From Zizania palustris (lineage: Eukaryota > Streptophyta > Magnoliopsida > Poales > Poaceae), in NCBI GenBank assembly GCA_019279435.1, contig JAAALK010000079.1, positions 62,692,330 to 62,756,329 on the forward strand: 64,000 bases of DNA, read 5' to 3'. The notes beneath the pieces are model-generated. The model was not told where the DNA came from. It made no database searches and worked only from the letters and a program-made list of their open reading frames with translations. The translations under genes were made by a program, and so were the position numbers. Numbering within the stretch: position 1 is the stretch's first letter; each line of letters starts with the position of its first letter. This document shows positions 45,401 to 55,185 of the stretch, in pieces.

Positions 45401-46916
45401 AGCTCCTTTACTGTATAAGGAGATGGAAAGGTTAAACTTGGGAATCACCACCCGAGAGTACCTCGCTGCCTTGGAATCTCGGCCTGTCTTAATAGACCAG
45501 ATCCGAGGGAAGCAGAAGGAGGATCCGGATATCCAAGCGATCCAGCAAAACATGAGGAAGGGTAAAGCCCCCGGATTTTCCGAAGATGAGCGTGGTACCA
45601 TCTGGTTCGGAAACCGAGTATGCGTACCCAATCAACCAGAGCTGAAGACCCTCATCCTTCAAGAAGCCCACGATACATTATACTCCATTCATCCCGGGAG
45701 TACAAAGATGTACCAAGACCTGAAGGAAAAATATTGGTGGGTCAGCATGAAGAGGGAAATAGCTGAGTATGTGGCCAAGTGCGACACATGCCGGCGAGTC
45801 AAGGCAGAGCATCAGAGACCTGCTGGGCTTCTTCAACCTCTCAAAGTCCCTGAATGGAAGTGGGAAGAAATAGGAATGGACTTCATCACGGGACTACCCA
45901 GGACCCAAGCTGGTCATGATTCTATCTGGGTGATCGTCGATCGACTCACCAAGGTAGCTCACTTCGTTCCGGTCAAGACAACTTACACCGTCGCCAAGTT
46001 GGCTGAGTTGTATATGACCCGGATCGTGTGCCTCCACGGAGTTCCCAAGAAGATTGTATCTGACCGCGGGAGTCAGTTTACCTCCAAGTTTTGGAAGAAC
46101 CTTCAAGAGGAACTCGGCACCCGGCTGAACTTTAGCACCGCCTATCATCCACAGACCGACGGTCAAACCGAAAGGGTCAACCAGATATTGGAGGATATGC
46201 TTAGAGCTTGTGCTCTAGACTTTGGCGGAATGTGGGACAAGAACTTACCTTATGCAGAGTTCTCCTACAACAACAGCTATCAAGCCAGCCTGCAAATGTC
46301 CCCGTTCGAAGCACTCTATGGGCGTAAGTGCAGAACGCCGTTGCTCTGGGATCAAACCGGAGAGTCACAACTGTTTGGGACAGATTTATTGAGAGAAGCC
46401 GAAGAGAAAGTTAAGATCATAAGAGACCGCTTGAAGGCCGCCCAATCCAGGCAAAAGAGCTACGCCGATAACCGTCGAAGAGATCTAGCCTTTGAGGAGG
46501 GCGATTACGTCTACCTCCGAGTCACTCCCCTCCGTGGCACTCAAAGGTTCAACATGAAAGGCAAACTAGCACCCTGCTACGTCGGACCTTTCCAGATCCT
46601 CCGTCGACAAGGAGAAGTGGCATATCAACTTGAACTGCCCCCATCCTTGGCAGGCGTTCATGATGTGTTCCATGTCTCGCAGCTGAAGAAGTGTCTCCGT
46701 GTGCCCACCGAGCAAGCCGACCTTCAGCAGCTTAATGTCCAAGAAGACTTGACCTACATAGAGAGGCCCGTCAAGATCTTGGAAACCAAGGAGAGAGTAA
46801 CCAGAAGTCACGTCGTCCGCTTCTGCAAAGTCCAATGGAACAACCATCCCGCCGAAGAAGCCACTTGGGAAAAAGAAGACGAGCTAAAAGCCCAGTACCC
46901 CGAGCTATTCGAGTAA
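42450..46916 (+). CDS. Retrotransposon gag-pol polyprotein with chromodomain
   Basis: A single uninterrupted ORF of 1488 residues from MANHQNPDSNNG; the frame stays open upstream to 42396, but this ATG follows a plausible acceptor (tatattcag). Domains in order: gag (about 110-270), zinc knuckle CFNCRKEGHYSHQC (343), aspartic protease LFDSGATHSFV (406), reverse transcriptase with FIDD (716), RNase H with YCDASRQGLG (861), integrase with an HHCC zinc finger (about 1072-1118, ending CDTCRRVK) and the D-D-E core (MDFITG, SDRGSQF, TERVNQILE), and a chromodomain (about 1434-1487, ending EEATWEKEDELKAQYPELFE). Chromodomains of this clade steer integration toward heterochromatin marks. No stop or frameshift was found, so the element looks autonomous. 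Confidence 0.97.
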   Translation: MANHQNPDSNNGAGGSRDAPEGVVPNWGATGPRQSGSPSANHPTLAEMMANQNHLITALLTQMQHQQAQLDRLQNGESAPRAPAPAAAPQLSEFLRVRPPIFSSTTNPMEAGDWLRTIEKKLDLLPCTDRERVAFATHQLQGPAAEWWDNYRASQPEGHMVTWAEFTIAFRAAHVPAGVIAVKQQEFRDLQQGNRTVMEYLHEFNRLARYAPEEVRTDALRQAKFLRGLKDELSIQLVAADFADFQRLVNKALIQETEQNKLDLKKRKMIAFKHQQANTQRPRFVPPPPAPAYHPRPAYRPPHAAGGSNAGHPRPAPPAPAAQPAPAAKAPILRDRQGRPVVCFNCRKEGHYSHQCPHPKRPQGAAPNQAVRARVNHVNAEEAQEAPEVVLGTFTVNSVPALILFDSGATHSFVSEDFVKSHGLDVLPLPTPMVITTPGNKTLARLYSPKVQIEILGVLFRAEPVLIQCTGLDFILGMDWLMKHKGVINCANKSVTVTNPEGEVVTFRMTSRKPLSASLHSLALEEVPIVKEFADVFPEDLPGMPPKRDIEFRIELVPGTTPISKRPYRMAANELAEVKANIEDLEQKGYIRPSTSPWGAPVIFALKKDKTKRMCVDYRALNDVTIKNKYPLPRIDDLFDQLKGSSVFSKIDLRSGYHQLRIREEDIPKTAFTSRYGLYEYTVMSFGLTNAPAFFMNMMNNVFMEFLDKFIVVFIDDILVYSRTKEEHETHLRLTLGKLREQQLYAKYSKCEFWSSEVKFLGHVISAGGIAVDPTTVEAVTNWLQPTTVTEIRSFLGLAGYYRRFIENFSKIAKPMTRLLQKEVKFDWTPDCEESFQTLKKKLVSAPILTLPDIRKDFHVYCDASRQGLGCVLMQEGKVVSYASRQLRPHELNYPTHDLELAAVVHALKIWRHYLVGNRCEVFTDHKSLKYIFTQPDLNLRQRRWLELIKDYDLSIHYHPGKANVVADALSRKGYCNAIMVQDQAPLLYKEMERLNLGITTREYLAALESRPVLIDQIRGKQKEDPDIQAIQQNMRKGKAPGFSEDERGTIWFGNRVCVPNQPELKTLILQEAHDTLYSIHPGSTKMYQDLKEKYWWVSMKREIAEYVAKCDTCRRVKAEHQRPAGLLQPLKVPEWKWEEIGMDFITGLPRTQAGHDSIWVIVDRLTKVAHFVPVKTTYTVAKLAELYMTRIVCLHGVPKKIVSDRGSQFTSKFWKNLQEELGTRLNFSTAYHPQTDGQTERVNQILEDMLRACALDFGGMWDKNLPYAEFSYNNSYQASLQMSPFEALYGRKCRTPLLWDQTGESQLFGTDLLREAEEKVKIIRDRLKAAQSRQKSYADNRRRDLAFEEGDYVYLRVTPLRGTQRFNMKGKLAPCYVGPFQILRRQGEVAYQLELPPSLAGVHDVFHVSQLKKCLRVPTEQADLQQLNVQEDLTYIERPVKILETKERVTRSHVVRFCKVQWNNHPAEEATWEKEDELKAQYPELFE

Positions 46917-46945
46917 CGTTCCAATCTCGAGGACGAGATTCTTGT

Positions 46946-46957
46946 AAGGGGGATAGG
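46946..46957 (+). other. Polypurine tract
   Basis: AAGGGGGATAGG ends two bases before the 3' LTR. It is the expected primer site for plus-strand DNA synthesis. Confidence 0.8.
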
Positions 46958-46959
46958 TT

Positions 46960-49900
46960 TGTAACACCCCAAATTTTCAAAACAATAAATATATTATTAA
47001 ATTCAATTTCTTGGAATTATTATTTCTGAAAATACTTTTAATTCCCTTTTATACCCTTTTGAGCTACAACATAGAGTAGATGATCAAATTAGGAGGTGAA
47101 ACTTTTTGTATATGATCCTAAGGCCAAGAGACAATTTTGAGAATTTTTACAAATTTTTACTCACTTTGGAAATGCCCCAAAAGGTTTAAACTATTTTCTG
47201 TAATTATTTTTATTCAGAAATACTTAGAAACAGTACTGGGCCGTTTCCCCTCCCCTCCCTCTCTCCCGGCCGGCCCAGCCCACTCCCACCCGCGCGCGCC
47301 TTCTGACCAGTGGAGCCCACCCGTCAGTGAGCCCCTCTCCTCTCACGCGCGCACCCGACGCCTTGGCCCCACCTGTCGGCGCCAACTTTCTCCCCTCGCG
47401 CCCGAGCCCGACCCCACCCGTCAGTCTCCTCTCTCGCGCGCTCGTACCCGCTGACCACCTTGGCCCACCTGTCAGACCCGTCTTCCCCGCGGGATCCGCC
47501 CCCAAACCCCCCCCTCGCCGGCCGAAGCCCTAACTCCGCCTAGGATCCGCCCTTGCCGGCCCCCTCCCTTTAATCCGACGCGTGCATTGAAATCCCCTCA
47601 CCACGCCGGCCGTTTCCCCCTATTAATCCCGCCCGATTCACGTCCAGGTTCGATGAACCGCGTTCAACCCGAGCTCGCCGGCGTCAAAGCGCAATTAACC
47701 GCGGCCACCGTCAATTTCGCCCTCCCTGCCCCCGCCGGTACCTCTATTTAATCCCTTGCCCTCCACCGCGTCCGGTCCACGCCTCCATTCGCACTCAAAC
47801 CAAGCAGAGCGCCCGCACTTCGCCGTTTAGAGCACTCCCTCTGTTTCGTCTCCGGCCGCCCCTCGCCGTCGCCTCGGACCACCCCGGCCCTCGCCTCCGC
47901 CACCAACGTGATCACCAGGACCTCACCAACCTCGGCCACCGCTCCGTCGACGACGAACCTCGCCGGATCGCCGTCGCCGCCAAGGACCCGAACGCCTCCA
48001 CCGCCTCCGCTCGTCGCCGGCCTCACTCCGTCGACCGCTCGCCGCCGCAAGGGTACCCCCGTGATCCTCGTGAACCCCTCTTTCCATTTTAGGCCTTAGA
48101 CCCGCCCGCCGTCGCTCGCCGTGGCCGCTGGCCCGCTCGCCGTCGTCGGAGAAGACGACCGGCACGGGTCGAGTACCCGTGCCGTGTCGGATTCGCGCAC
48201 GACCGTGCGATCTGGATCCGACGGCGACGATTAATCCCCGCGTGCGGTTTAATCTGATCCGTTAGATCTCGGCGAAGGGGTACGTTATAATCTCGGCCGT
48301 CCGTTAGTTTTAAAATCCCGCATCGCATCTGGGTCGTCCATCGCGTACCGGTTCAGCGTTTTAATCCTGGCCGTCCACGCCAACTTAACCCTCCCGCCTC
48401 GCTCTCGCGCGTTGGATCTGGATCCAACGGTTCAGATCAACCCGGCGCACGCGCACAGTGCGCAGGTTCACCGTGGGCCTGGCTCACCGTGGACCCGGGA
48501 GGTTTAAAATTTGAAAATAAATTCCAGAAATGCTTTTAAACTTGTAAAATTCATATCTAATGCATTTGAACTCTAAAAATTACCATTCCAATTTCAGAAA
48601 ATTCATAAAGTTATTCTCTACATGTTTATGCAATAAAAACAGTAGGTTTACTTTGACATTTTCATGTTTATTTAAATAAGTATTCAAATGCCCTTAGGAT
48701 TAAATTGCAAATTTAAATATTTAAACTCCAGAAAATTTGTATAATTGTTCCCTTCTGTTTAAACACTAGGACCACTGAGTTTTCTCTGAATCATTCATAT
48801 TAAATTGATTAGAAAACTTAATGTAGTATTATTCACACTTAAAACCCCTTTTTAGGAAAAACAATAATTCATTTTGATTCATTTTAAATTATTTATGAAA
48901 TAAAATTCAGAACCTTAACAACTGATTTTCTTTAAGGTCAAACCAACTTAAACCCATATGCTTGTTGTGTGATTTTACGTTGTTTATATCGAATGTTGTA
49001 TTTATTTTACTTTATTATTATTGAAAAGACTACGACGCCGTCGAGGAGCCGGAATACTTCCCGGAAGTTCCTCCCTCCCCATTCGCTGAGCAAGGCAAGT
49101 CACCAACCCATTCTTTTGAACATATTGAACCCATGTTTGAATTGACTATCGCTAAAACACATAGGTTATATATGCATTAGTCAAATGAACCCTTACATTA
49201 TATTTATTTAGGATCCCCCGACCTTGATGTGCAACCCAAGCCATGCTATCTCTAGCCTAAACTCCTTGTCACCATATGATATATGTTATTAGTTAGTGTC
49301 CAATGTATCGACACGACCGCTATAGGATAAAAATGAGTCGTAGTACTTGGTTCTACTATATGATCCCCATGGTTTCTTATCTATGGAATTCTGTCGGTGT
49401 TGGAGTTATGGTTGTGAGTGAATGCATGGTGGGTTCCGGGTGCAAGCTAGGGCATTGGTCGGTAGCACCCGGGGCACTATAAGGACCGGTCTGAGGGATC
49501 CGTTGCAATACACTTCCGTACTAACCACAAGTCTAGTGGGTAAGTCCTAACTAAGGTATGGGTTGTTCCAAACCGAGGCCACCAATTGGAGATGGGTCAA
49601 GTTGCACCTGCGGGTGACTTGTACCAATGTGGCGCAAAAGGGGGTGCGACGTTAGCCGGGATGCGGCCCGGCGCGCCGGCGAAACCTAGAGCGGGTGGTT
49701 ATCGCTTGGAACATCTCATATTGAGGTTTTGGCACGAGTTCCCGTGAAATGGGTCATCTCGTTGGGATGAGTGCGTGCCTTGTGGGTACAGTAGTACACC
49801 TCTGATCAGAGTCATAAATCTTTTCGAAAAGCCGAGCCCACGGTCAAGGGCGGGTTGCGTGACATCCCACAGTTAGTCTACTTTGAAAATGTATGTGCAT

Positions 49901-50398
49901 GTTGAATTGTCATGTAAGGACTGTTGTGCGAGGAGGTAAAACGTACTCCTCGAGTTAGTGGATGTTGTTGATGTTCATGTCTACTTTTCCGCATAATTAA
50001 AATGTGATTACATTAAATGCAATAACTGTAAATGTACTTTTCCGCACTTTGAGCCATTACCCTTCCTTGTTTATTACCTTGCATTATTATTTGCATTTGC
50101 GGTGGCTTGTTGAGTACTTTTGTACTCATACCCGTTGGACCCCACAGAGGATACCTACTATGAAGACGGTCTGGAGTAGCGACCCAGTCGAGAAGAAAGA
50201 TCCTGAAGAAGGAGTTCGTCATGCCGTTTTCTAAAAATATTTTATTTGCTGCTTTTACTAAAGACAATGATGTAATAATTATGGTCTGCGTACCATGAAT
50301 ACTGTATGATGTACGTATGTCGCATGATGAACCTCTTGGATTATTGTTTTTCTTATGAAATTCAATAATGTCTCGATTTGATAAATCGGGGCGTGACA
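46960..50398 (+). repeat. 3' LTR
   Basis: 3439 bp, collinear with the 5' LTR at an offset of 9041 and then 9044. Differences seen: C to T at 47554 (against 38513), G to A at 48650 (against 39609), and one extra T in each of three T-runs. Confidence 0.97.
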
Positions 50399-51099
50399 GA
50401 TGAGGAGCTAAAATTTTAGCCCCATCACATCCAATGTTTAAATATTATTTTTAAGTATTAAATGTAGATTATTTACAAAACCATTCATAATCAGAGGGTT
50501 ATTTGTGAAACGAATCTAATGAGCCTAATTACGTCATGATTTGACAATATGATCCTACATTAAACATTTTCTAATCATGGATTAATTATGCTTAATAATT
50601 TCGTCTCGTGAATTATCCTCCGATAATGCAATTATTTTTATAATTAGTTCACATTTAGTTATTCAAATTGATGTACAAACATCATCTATCCGACGTGACA
50701 CGGACTAAAATTTAAGGTAACAAACATCCCCTAACTAAGGGTCTGTTTGGATTCAAGGGGCTAAAACAAAGTGACTAAAACAGAGGCTAAAATTTTAGTC
50801 ACATCTGTTTGGATCAAAGACTAAAAAAGGCTAAATTAGGGATGGCAATTATACCCGTATACCCGTTTACCCGTGGGTAAAAACCCTATTAGGGTCGGGT
50901 TTGTTCCATTTTTTATACCCGCGGGTATGATAATGGGTCAAATCTTATACCCGACGGGTAAACGGGTACGGGTACGGGTATTCAATACCCATACCCGCTT
51001 TACCCGTTTACCCGTTTACCCGGAGTATATAAACTCATTCCAAAATCAAAACCCTAACTCTCAGCCTCTCACCCTCCCTACCCGTGACCCCGCCGTCAG

Positions 51100-51420
51100 C
51101 CCTTCCCCTTCCCAGCCTCTCACGCCGAGCCCCCGCCGCCGAGCCCCCCGAGCGGCCGAGCCCCCGCCGCCGAGCCCCCGCCGCCGAGCCCCCCGAGCGG
51201 CCGAGCCCCGCCGCCGAGCCCCCCGAGCGGCCGAGCCCCCGCATCCGAGGCCCCCGCCGCCGGACCTTCCGCCGGACGCCGAGGCCCCCGCCGCCGGACC
51301 TTCCGCCGGACGCCGAGCCCCCGCCGCCGAGCCCCCCGAGCGGTCGAGCCCCCGCATCCGAGGCCCCCGCCGCCGGACCTTCCGCCGGACGACGAGCCCC
51401 CGCCGCCGGACGCCGAGCGC
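51100..51420 (+). repeat. GC-rich tandem repeat in the hAT 5' region
   Basis: Units of roughly 24-33 bp built from 'ccgccgagccccc', 'cgagcggccgag' and 'ccgccggaccttccgccgga' recur many times. A donor-like gtatata at 51488 and an acceptor ttgtctattag before 51602 suggest this is a transcribed 5' UTR exon spliced to the transposase exon. Confidence 0.7.
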
Positions 51421-51619
51421 CCAAGCCCGCTGGCCGTCGCTCCCGCGCCGCCGGTCGCCGATCCCTGGCCCCTGCATCACAGATTCAGGTATATACATAG
51501 CATGAGATTAGTCCAATCCACAGTATGGCCCAGATCATGATATTTTTTAAATGTGCATATGTCAAAAAAATGTTTATTGAATAGAATTTTTGTTGTCTAT
51601 TAGTATAGACTATAGAGCC

Positions 51620-53889
51620 ATGTCAACTCCAGGGAGTAGTAGCCAACCAGAACAAGCTTCGCAACAAGCTTCAGCCCCTGCATCTGTAGAGGAAACTCAA
51701 CCCCGAAATGAAGAAAATACTATTGATCTTGAAGATGAGGAAATTGTAACCGGAAATTGTGGATCAAAGAGGAAGCTCACATCTACTGTTTGGAATGAGT
51801 TTACGAGAGTGAAAGTAAAAGGAGTTGACAAAGCAAAGTGTATGTGGTGCTCCAAACAACTTTCAGGTGATACTAAAAATGGCACTAAACATTTGCATTC
51901 TCATTTAAAAGTCTGTATTTATAGAAAGAGGGACGGGGGAAAAGTACAGAGTAATTTGAGATTTGGAACAAGTGAGGAAGGACAAGTATCATTAGGAAAC
52001 TATATCTTTGATCAAGAAGTAGCTCGGAAAGCACTTTATGCTATGATTATTCTACATGAGTACCCTCTTTCTATTGTTGATCATCATGGTTTTAGGAAAT
52101 TTGTGAGTTCATTGCAGCCCTTATTTAAAATGATCACTAGGAACACTATTAGAAAAGATATCATGGACTTTTATGAGACAGAGAAAAGAAAGGCTTCTTT
52201 TTTCATACAAAAAATGAATTGCCGTGTTGCTATTACAACTGATCTTTGGACAGCTGATAACCAAAAAAGAGGGTACATGGCTGTTACTGGGCATTTCATT
52301 GATGACAATTGGAAGCTTAGAAGTTGTATCTTGAGGTGATCATTAGTCTTTTGCATTATTTTTTAGTAGTTCACGTATAATTTATTTTACTATGCTACAC
52401 TGAAATGATGCAATAATTTTGTAGGTTTGTTTATGTGCCATGTCCACATACATCTATTGTTCTAGCGAATGCTCTTTATGCGTGCCTTCAGGATTGGGAC
52501 ATTGATTGCCGGGTATCCTCTATGACTCTTGATAATTGCTCAACAAATGATAATCTTATACAGAAAATAGAGGACAAGATTGGGACACATAATCTTTTAT
52601 TGGATGGAAAGATGTTACATATGCGTTGTTGTGCACACATACTTAATTTGATTGTGAAAGATGGGTTAGATGTGATTGGACCATGTATTGTAAGTATACG
52701 AGACAGTGTTGCATATTGGCTTGCCACTCCAAAAAGATATGAAAAATTTGTCAAAGCAGCTCAACACCAAAAGGTTGAATTAACTAAGAAGTTGTGTCTT
52801 GATTGCAAAACTAGATGGAATTCAACCTATATCATGCTTAGTGTTGCCATACCTTATAAGAAGGTGTTTGATCGTTTGCAACAATTAGATAAAGGTTATA
52901 TTGCTCCAACAACTGATGATTGGATCTTTGCCTCAAGTGTTTGTGATAGATTGGGAATTTTTCTTTCTCTCACTGAGTTGTTTTCTGGGACTAAGTATGT
53001 TACTGCTAATGTGTGCTTCCCTAAGATATGTGAGATCAAGATTAAAATGAACAATTGGCAATTATCTGAAAATGAGGTTATTAGGAAAATGTCTTGTGCC
53101 ATGATAAAAAAATATGATAAGTATTGGGCAGATATCCAAGGTGTTTTGGCTGTTGCTGTTATTCTTGATCCACGTCTTAAAATGACAATGTTACATGCTT
53201 GTTATATTGCTCTTTTTGGAGAAGAAAGATCTGGCACTTATGTTGATGAGGCCTATGAATTCTTATCTTCTTTGATGAATGAGTATGAAAAATATGTTGA
53301 ACAAGAGGGTGTTGTTGGTACATCTTCTAGTAGAAGTAATACTAGCTCAATTAGTGCTTTAGAGGTATTGGAAATATTCAATGAACTCACTGCCAACAAA
53401 AAGATTTCTACTGTTCGGAGGACAAAAAATGAGTTAGATCGATATTTGGAAGAGGAAACACTTCCATGTGACCCGGGTGTGGAATTTGATATACTTGGTT
53501 GGTGGAAGGTTGCGGGAAGTCGCTATCCCACACTAAGGATGGTAGCTCGTGATATATTGGCTATTCCAATTACTACTGTGGCTTCAGAGTCAGCCTTTAG
53601 CACTAGTGGAAGGGTTCTAAGTGAACATCGTAGTCGTCTGACTCCAAAAATGTTAGAGGCATTAATGTGTAGCCAAAGTTGGCTACGATATCAACTTGAA
53701 GGTATGATGATACATGAAACCAAGATTGTATTTTGTATTTTTTTCTTGTGATATTCATTTACTTATACAAATATTATTCTTGATGTTCTAGGTGAAGATG
53801 AGGCGGATAGCTTTTGGTCATGTCTTCAAGATGTTGAAGAGGAGTTTAAAGATGGATCATCTTCCATACTAAATGATGAATCGGAATAA
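51620..53889 (+). CDS. hAT transposase with BED zinc finger and hAT dimerisation domain
   Basis: Three exons, 51620-52335, 52425-53701 and 53792-53889, join in phase to give 696 residues without stops. The N-terminus (MSTPGSSSQPEQ...) is followed by a BED-type zinc finger at about residues 53-97 (WNEFTRVK, CMWC, HLHSHLKVC). The catalytic region has TTDLWTADNQKRGYMAVTGHF, then the DNCSTND and HMRCCAHILNLIVKDGL blocks and CKTRWNSTYIML. The C-terminal dimerisation domain reads LGWWKVAGSRYPTLRMVARD, then SESAFSTSGRVLSEHRSRL. These are standard hAT transposase landmarks. The AT-rich, undegraded ORF contrasts with the GC-rich exons of nearby genes. Confidence 0.95.
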
Positions 53890-54869
53890 TTTATGGCTTG
53901 TTGGATGTGTTTTTCATGATGTTTGGACTTTGAACTATAATGTCATGTATTATGGACTCATTGTGGTGATGTTGAACTTTAATGTGTTTGATGTTTCATG
54001 ACTTTGCTTAAATGCTAAAATATTGCTGAAATTGTGCTGAAATATTGCTTAAATTGTGCTGAAATATTGCTGAAACTATGCTGAAACTGTGCTGAAATCA
54101 AAATTCATATTGCTGTTTTTTTGTTCACGGGTAAACGGGTATACCCGCGGGTATACGGTACCCGCGGGTATCGGGTATGGGCACGGGTTTTTACCCGTCG
54201 CGGGTAACGGGTACGGGTACGGGTACGGGTATTTTTCGCGGGTACGGGTATGGGTATGTAATACCCGTGCCCGTGATACCCGACTGCCATCCCTAGGCTA
54301 AATCATTTATGATGAGTAGAGAGGGAGCATTTTAGCCCCTCTTAGCTCCTTTTTAGCTTTGCTGTTTGAATTTTTAGTTTCTAAAATAACCAAATTCTAG
54401 CTCTTTTTGTTTTAGCCCCTTGAATCCAAACAACCCCAAAGTCGAAACACGCCTTATTTGCTTTGCTTGTAGTGAACATCCAACGGATCCCGGCTGATAC
54501 GAAGAATTATGAACGCACGTGGGTCCACCAATCAAATCCATAATAAATACGCAGCTAGCTGCGTCTGTGTCGCCACGAACCACGAGTCCGCGGTGATACG
54601 ATCCAATGATCGAAACCACAACCCTTCTTCTTACCTGTCTAGACACGACAGTTCCGCGTTTATTAATGAATGATCCGTTTCTTTGATCAAATAATTGAAG
54701 GTTCGAACGGAGCCGTTTCAATGTTTAAAAATCGATAAATAATTTTATCACCATCTGTGTGAAAAGTTCGTTCGCGTGAATTCTCGGCGTCGTGCGTAAC
54801 ATGAGAGCGATGAGACGACACGTGTACATTGGTTTTGGTACCGCAAGTGACGCTATTGCGTGTGTCATA

Positions 54870-55185
54870 TCAGATGTTTTGATATTAATTTAAAAAATTA
54901 AATGTGAATTAATTATAAAAATAATTGCAGAGTCGGAGAATAATTCGTGAGACAGATTTATTAAGACTAATTAATCCATAATTAGCAAATATTTATTGTA
55001 TCATCAGTTCGTCACATTGTCAAATTATGATGTAATTAGGCTCGTTAAATTCGTCTCACGAATAATCCATTAAATATGAATGAGTTTTATAAATATTCTC
55101 CATTTAATACTTTAAAATATTATCTAAACATTAAATTAAATGTGATATAGTTAATAAAAATTAACTCCGGTATCCAAATAGAGAG
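54870..55185. mobile_element. Tourist-like MITE, diverged copy
   Basis: It carries the family core in reverse (aattaggctcgttaaattcgtc, catttaatactttaaaatatt) and starts near gatgttttgatatt. The ends are eroded; no target duplication was read. Confidence 0.6.

Larger units (their letters stand above)
37919..50398 (+). mobile_element. Full-length Ty3/gypsy chromovirus-type LTR retrotransposon, 12.5 kb
   Basis: It has two LTRs of 3436 and 3439 bp, a primer-binding site, an extra upstream ORF, an intact gag-pol ORF with a C-terminal chromodomain, a purine-rich tract, and a perfect 5-bp target duplication GATGA (37914-37918 and 50399-50403). Integrase after RT/RNase H defines Ty3/gypsy; the chromodomain defines chromoviruses. 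The very long LTRs and extra ORF suggest the Tekay/Del lineage (RIRE3 or Retrosat2-like), which is inference. By eye the LTRs differ by two substitutions and three single-T indels, so the insertion is very recent. Confidence 0.97.
37904..50731. mobile_element. Tourist-like MITE split by the retrotransposon
   Basis: Only the outer pieces belong to it: 37904-37918 (GGGGGGTTTGGATGA) and 50399-50731, which begins GATGAGGAGCTAAAATTTTA and ends AACAAACATCCCC. The family core (attaaatgtagattatttac, attaattatgcttaata) is in the right piece. Everything between is the 12.5-kb retrotransposon. Confidence 0.75.
50837..54295 (+). mobile_element. Apparently autonomous hAT transposon, 3.46 kb
   Basis: Terminal inverted repeats start TAGGGATGGCA at both ends. 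The target duplication GGCTAAAT is perfect (50829-50836 and 54296-54303). About 200 bp at each end is packed with TACCCG/CGGGTA repeats in both orientations, as expected of sub-terminal transposase-binding sites in hAT elements. Inside is an intact transposase gene. Confidence 0.95.
50739..54437. mobile_element. MITE split by the hAT transposon
   Basis: Outer pieces 50739-50836 and 54296-54437 carry inverted ends: GGGTCTGTTTGGATTCAAGG on the left, and on the right the reverse complement of GGGGTTGTTTGGATTCAAGG. The target duplication is not clear. Confidence 0.75.

Noticed and set aside
50837..51035. CGGGTA/TACCCG arrays considered as a telomere-like or CRISPR-like repeat
   Set aside because: Spacing is irregular, both orientations occur, and they lie at both ends of a defined hAT element, which explains them.
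50873..51505. 210-codon Pro/Arg-rich ORF
   Set aside because: It runs through hAT sub-terminal repeats and the GC-rich tandem repeat. A 5' UTR exon is more likely than a protein.
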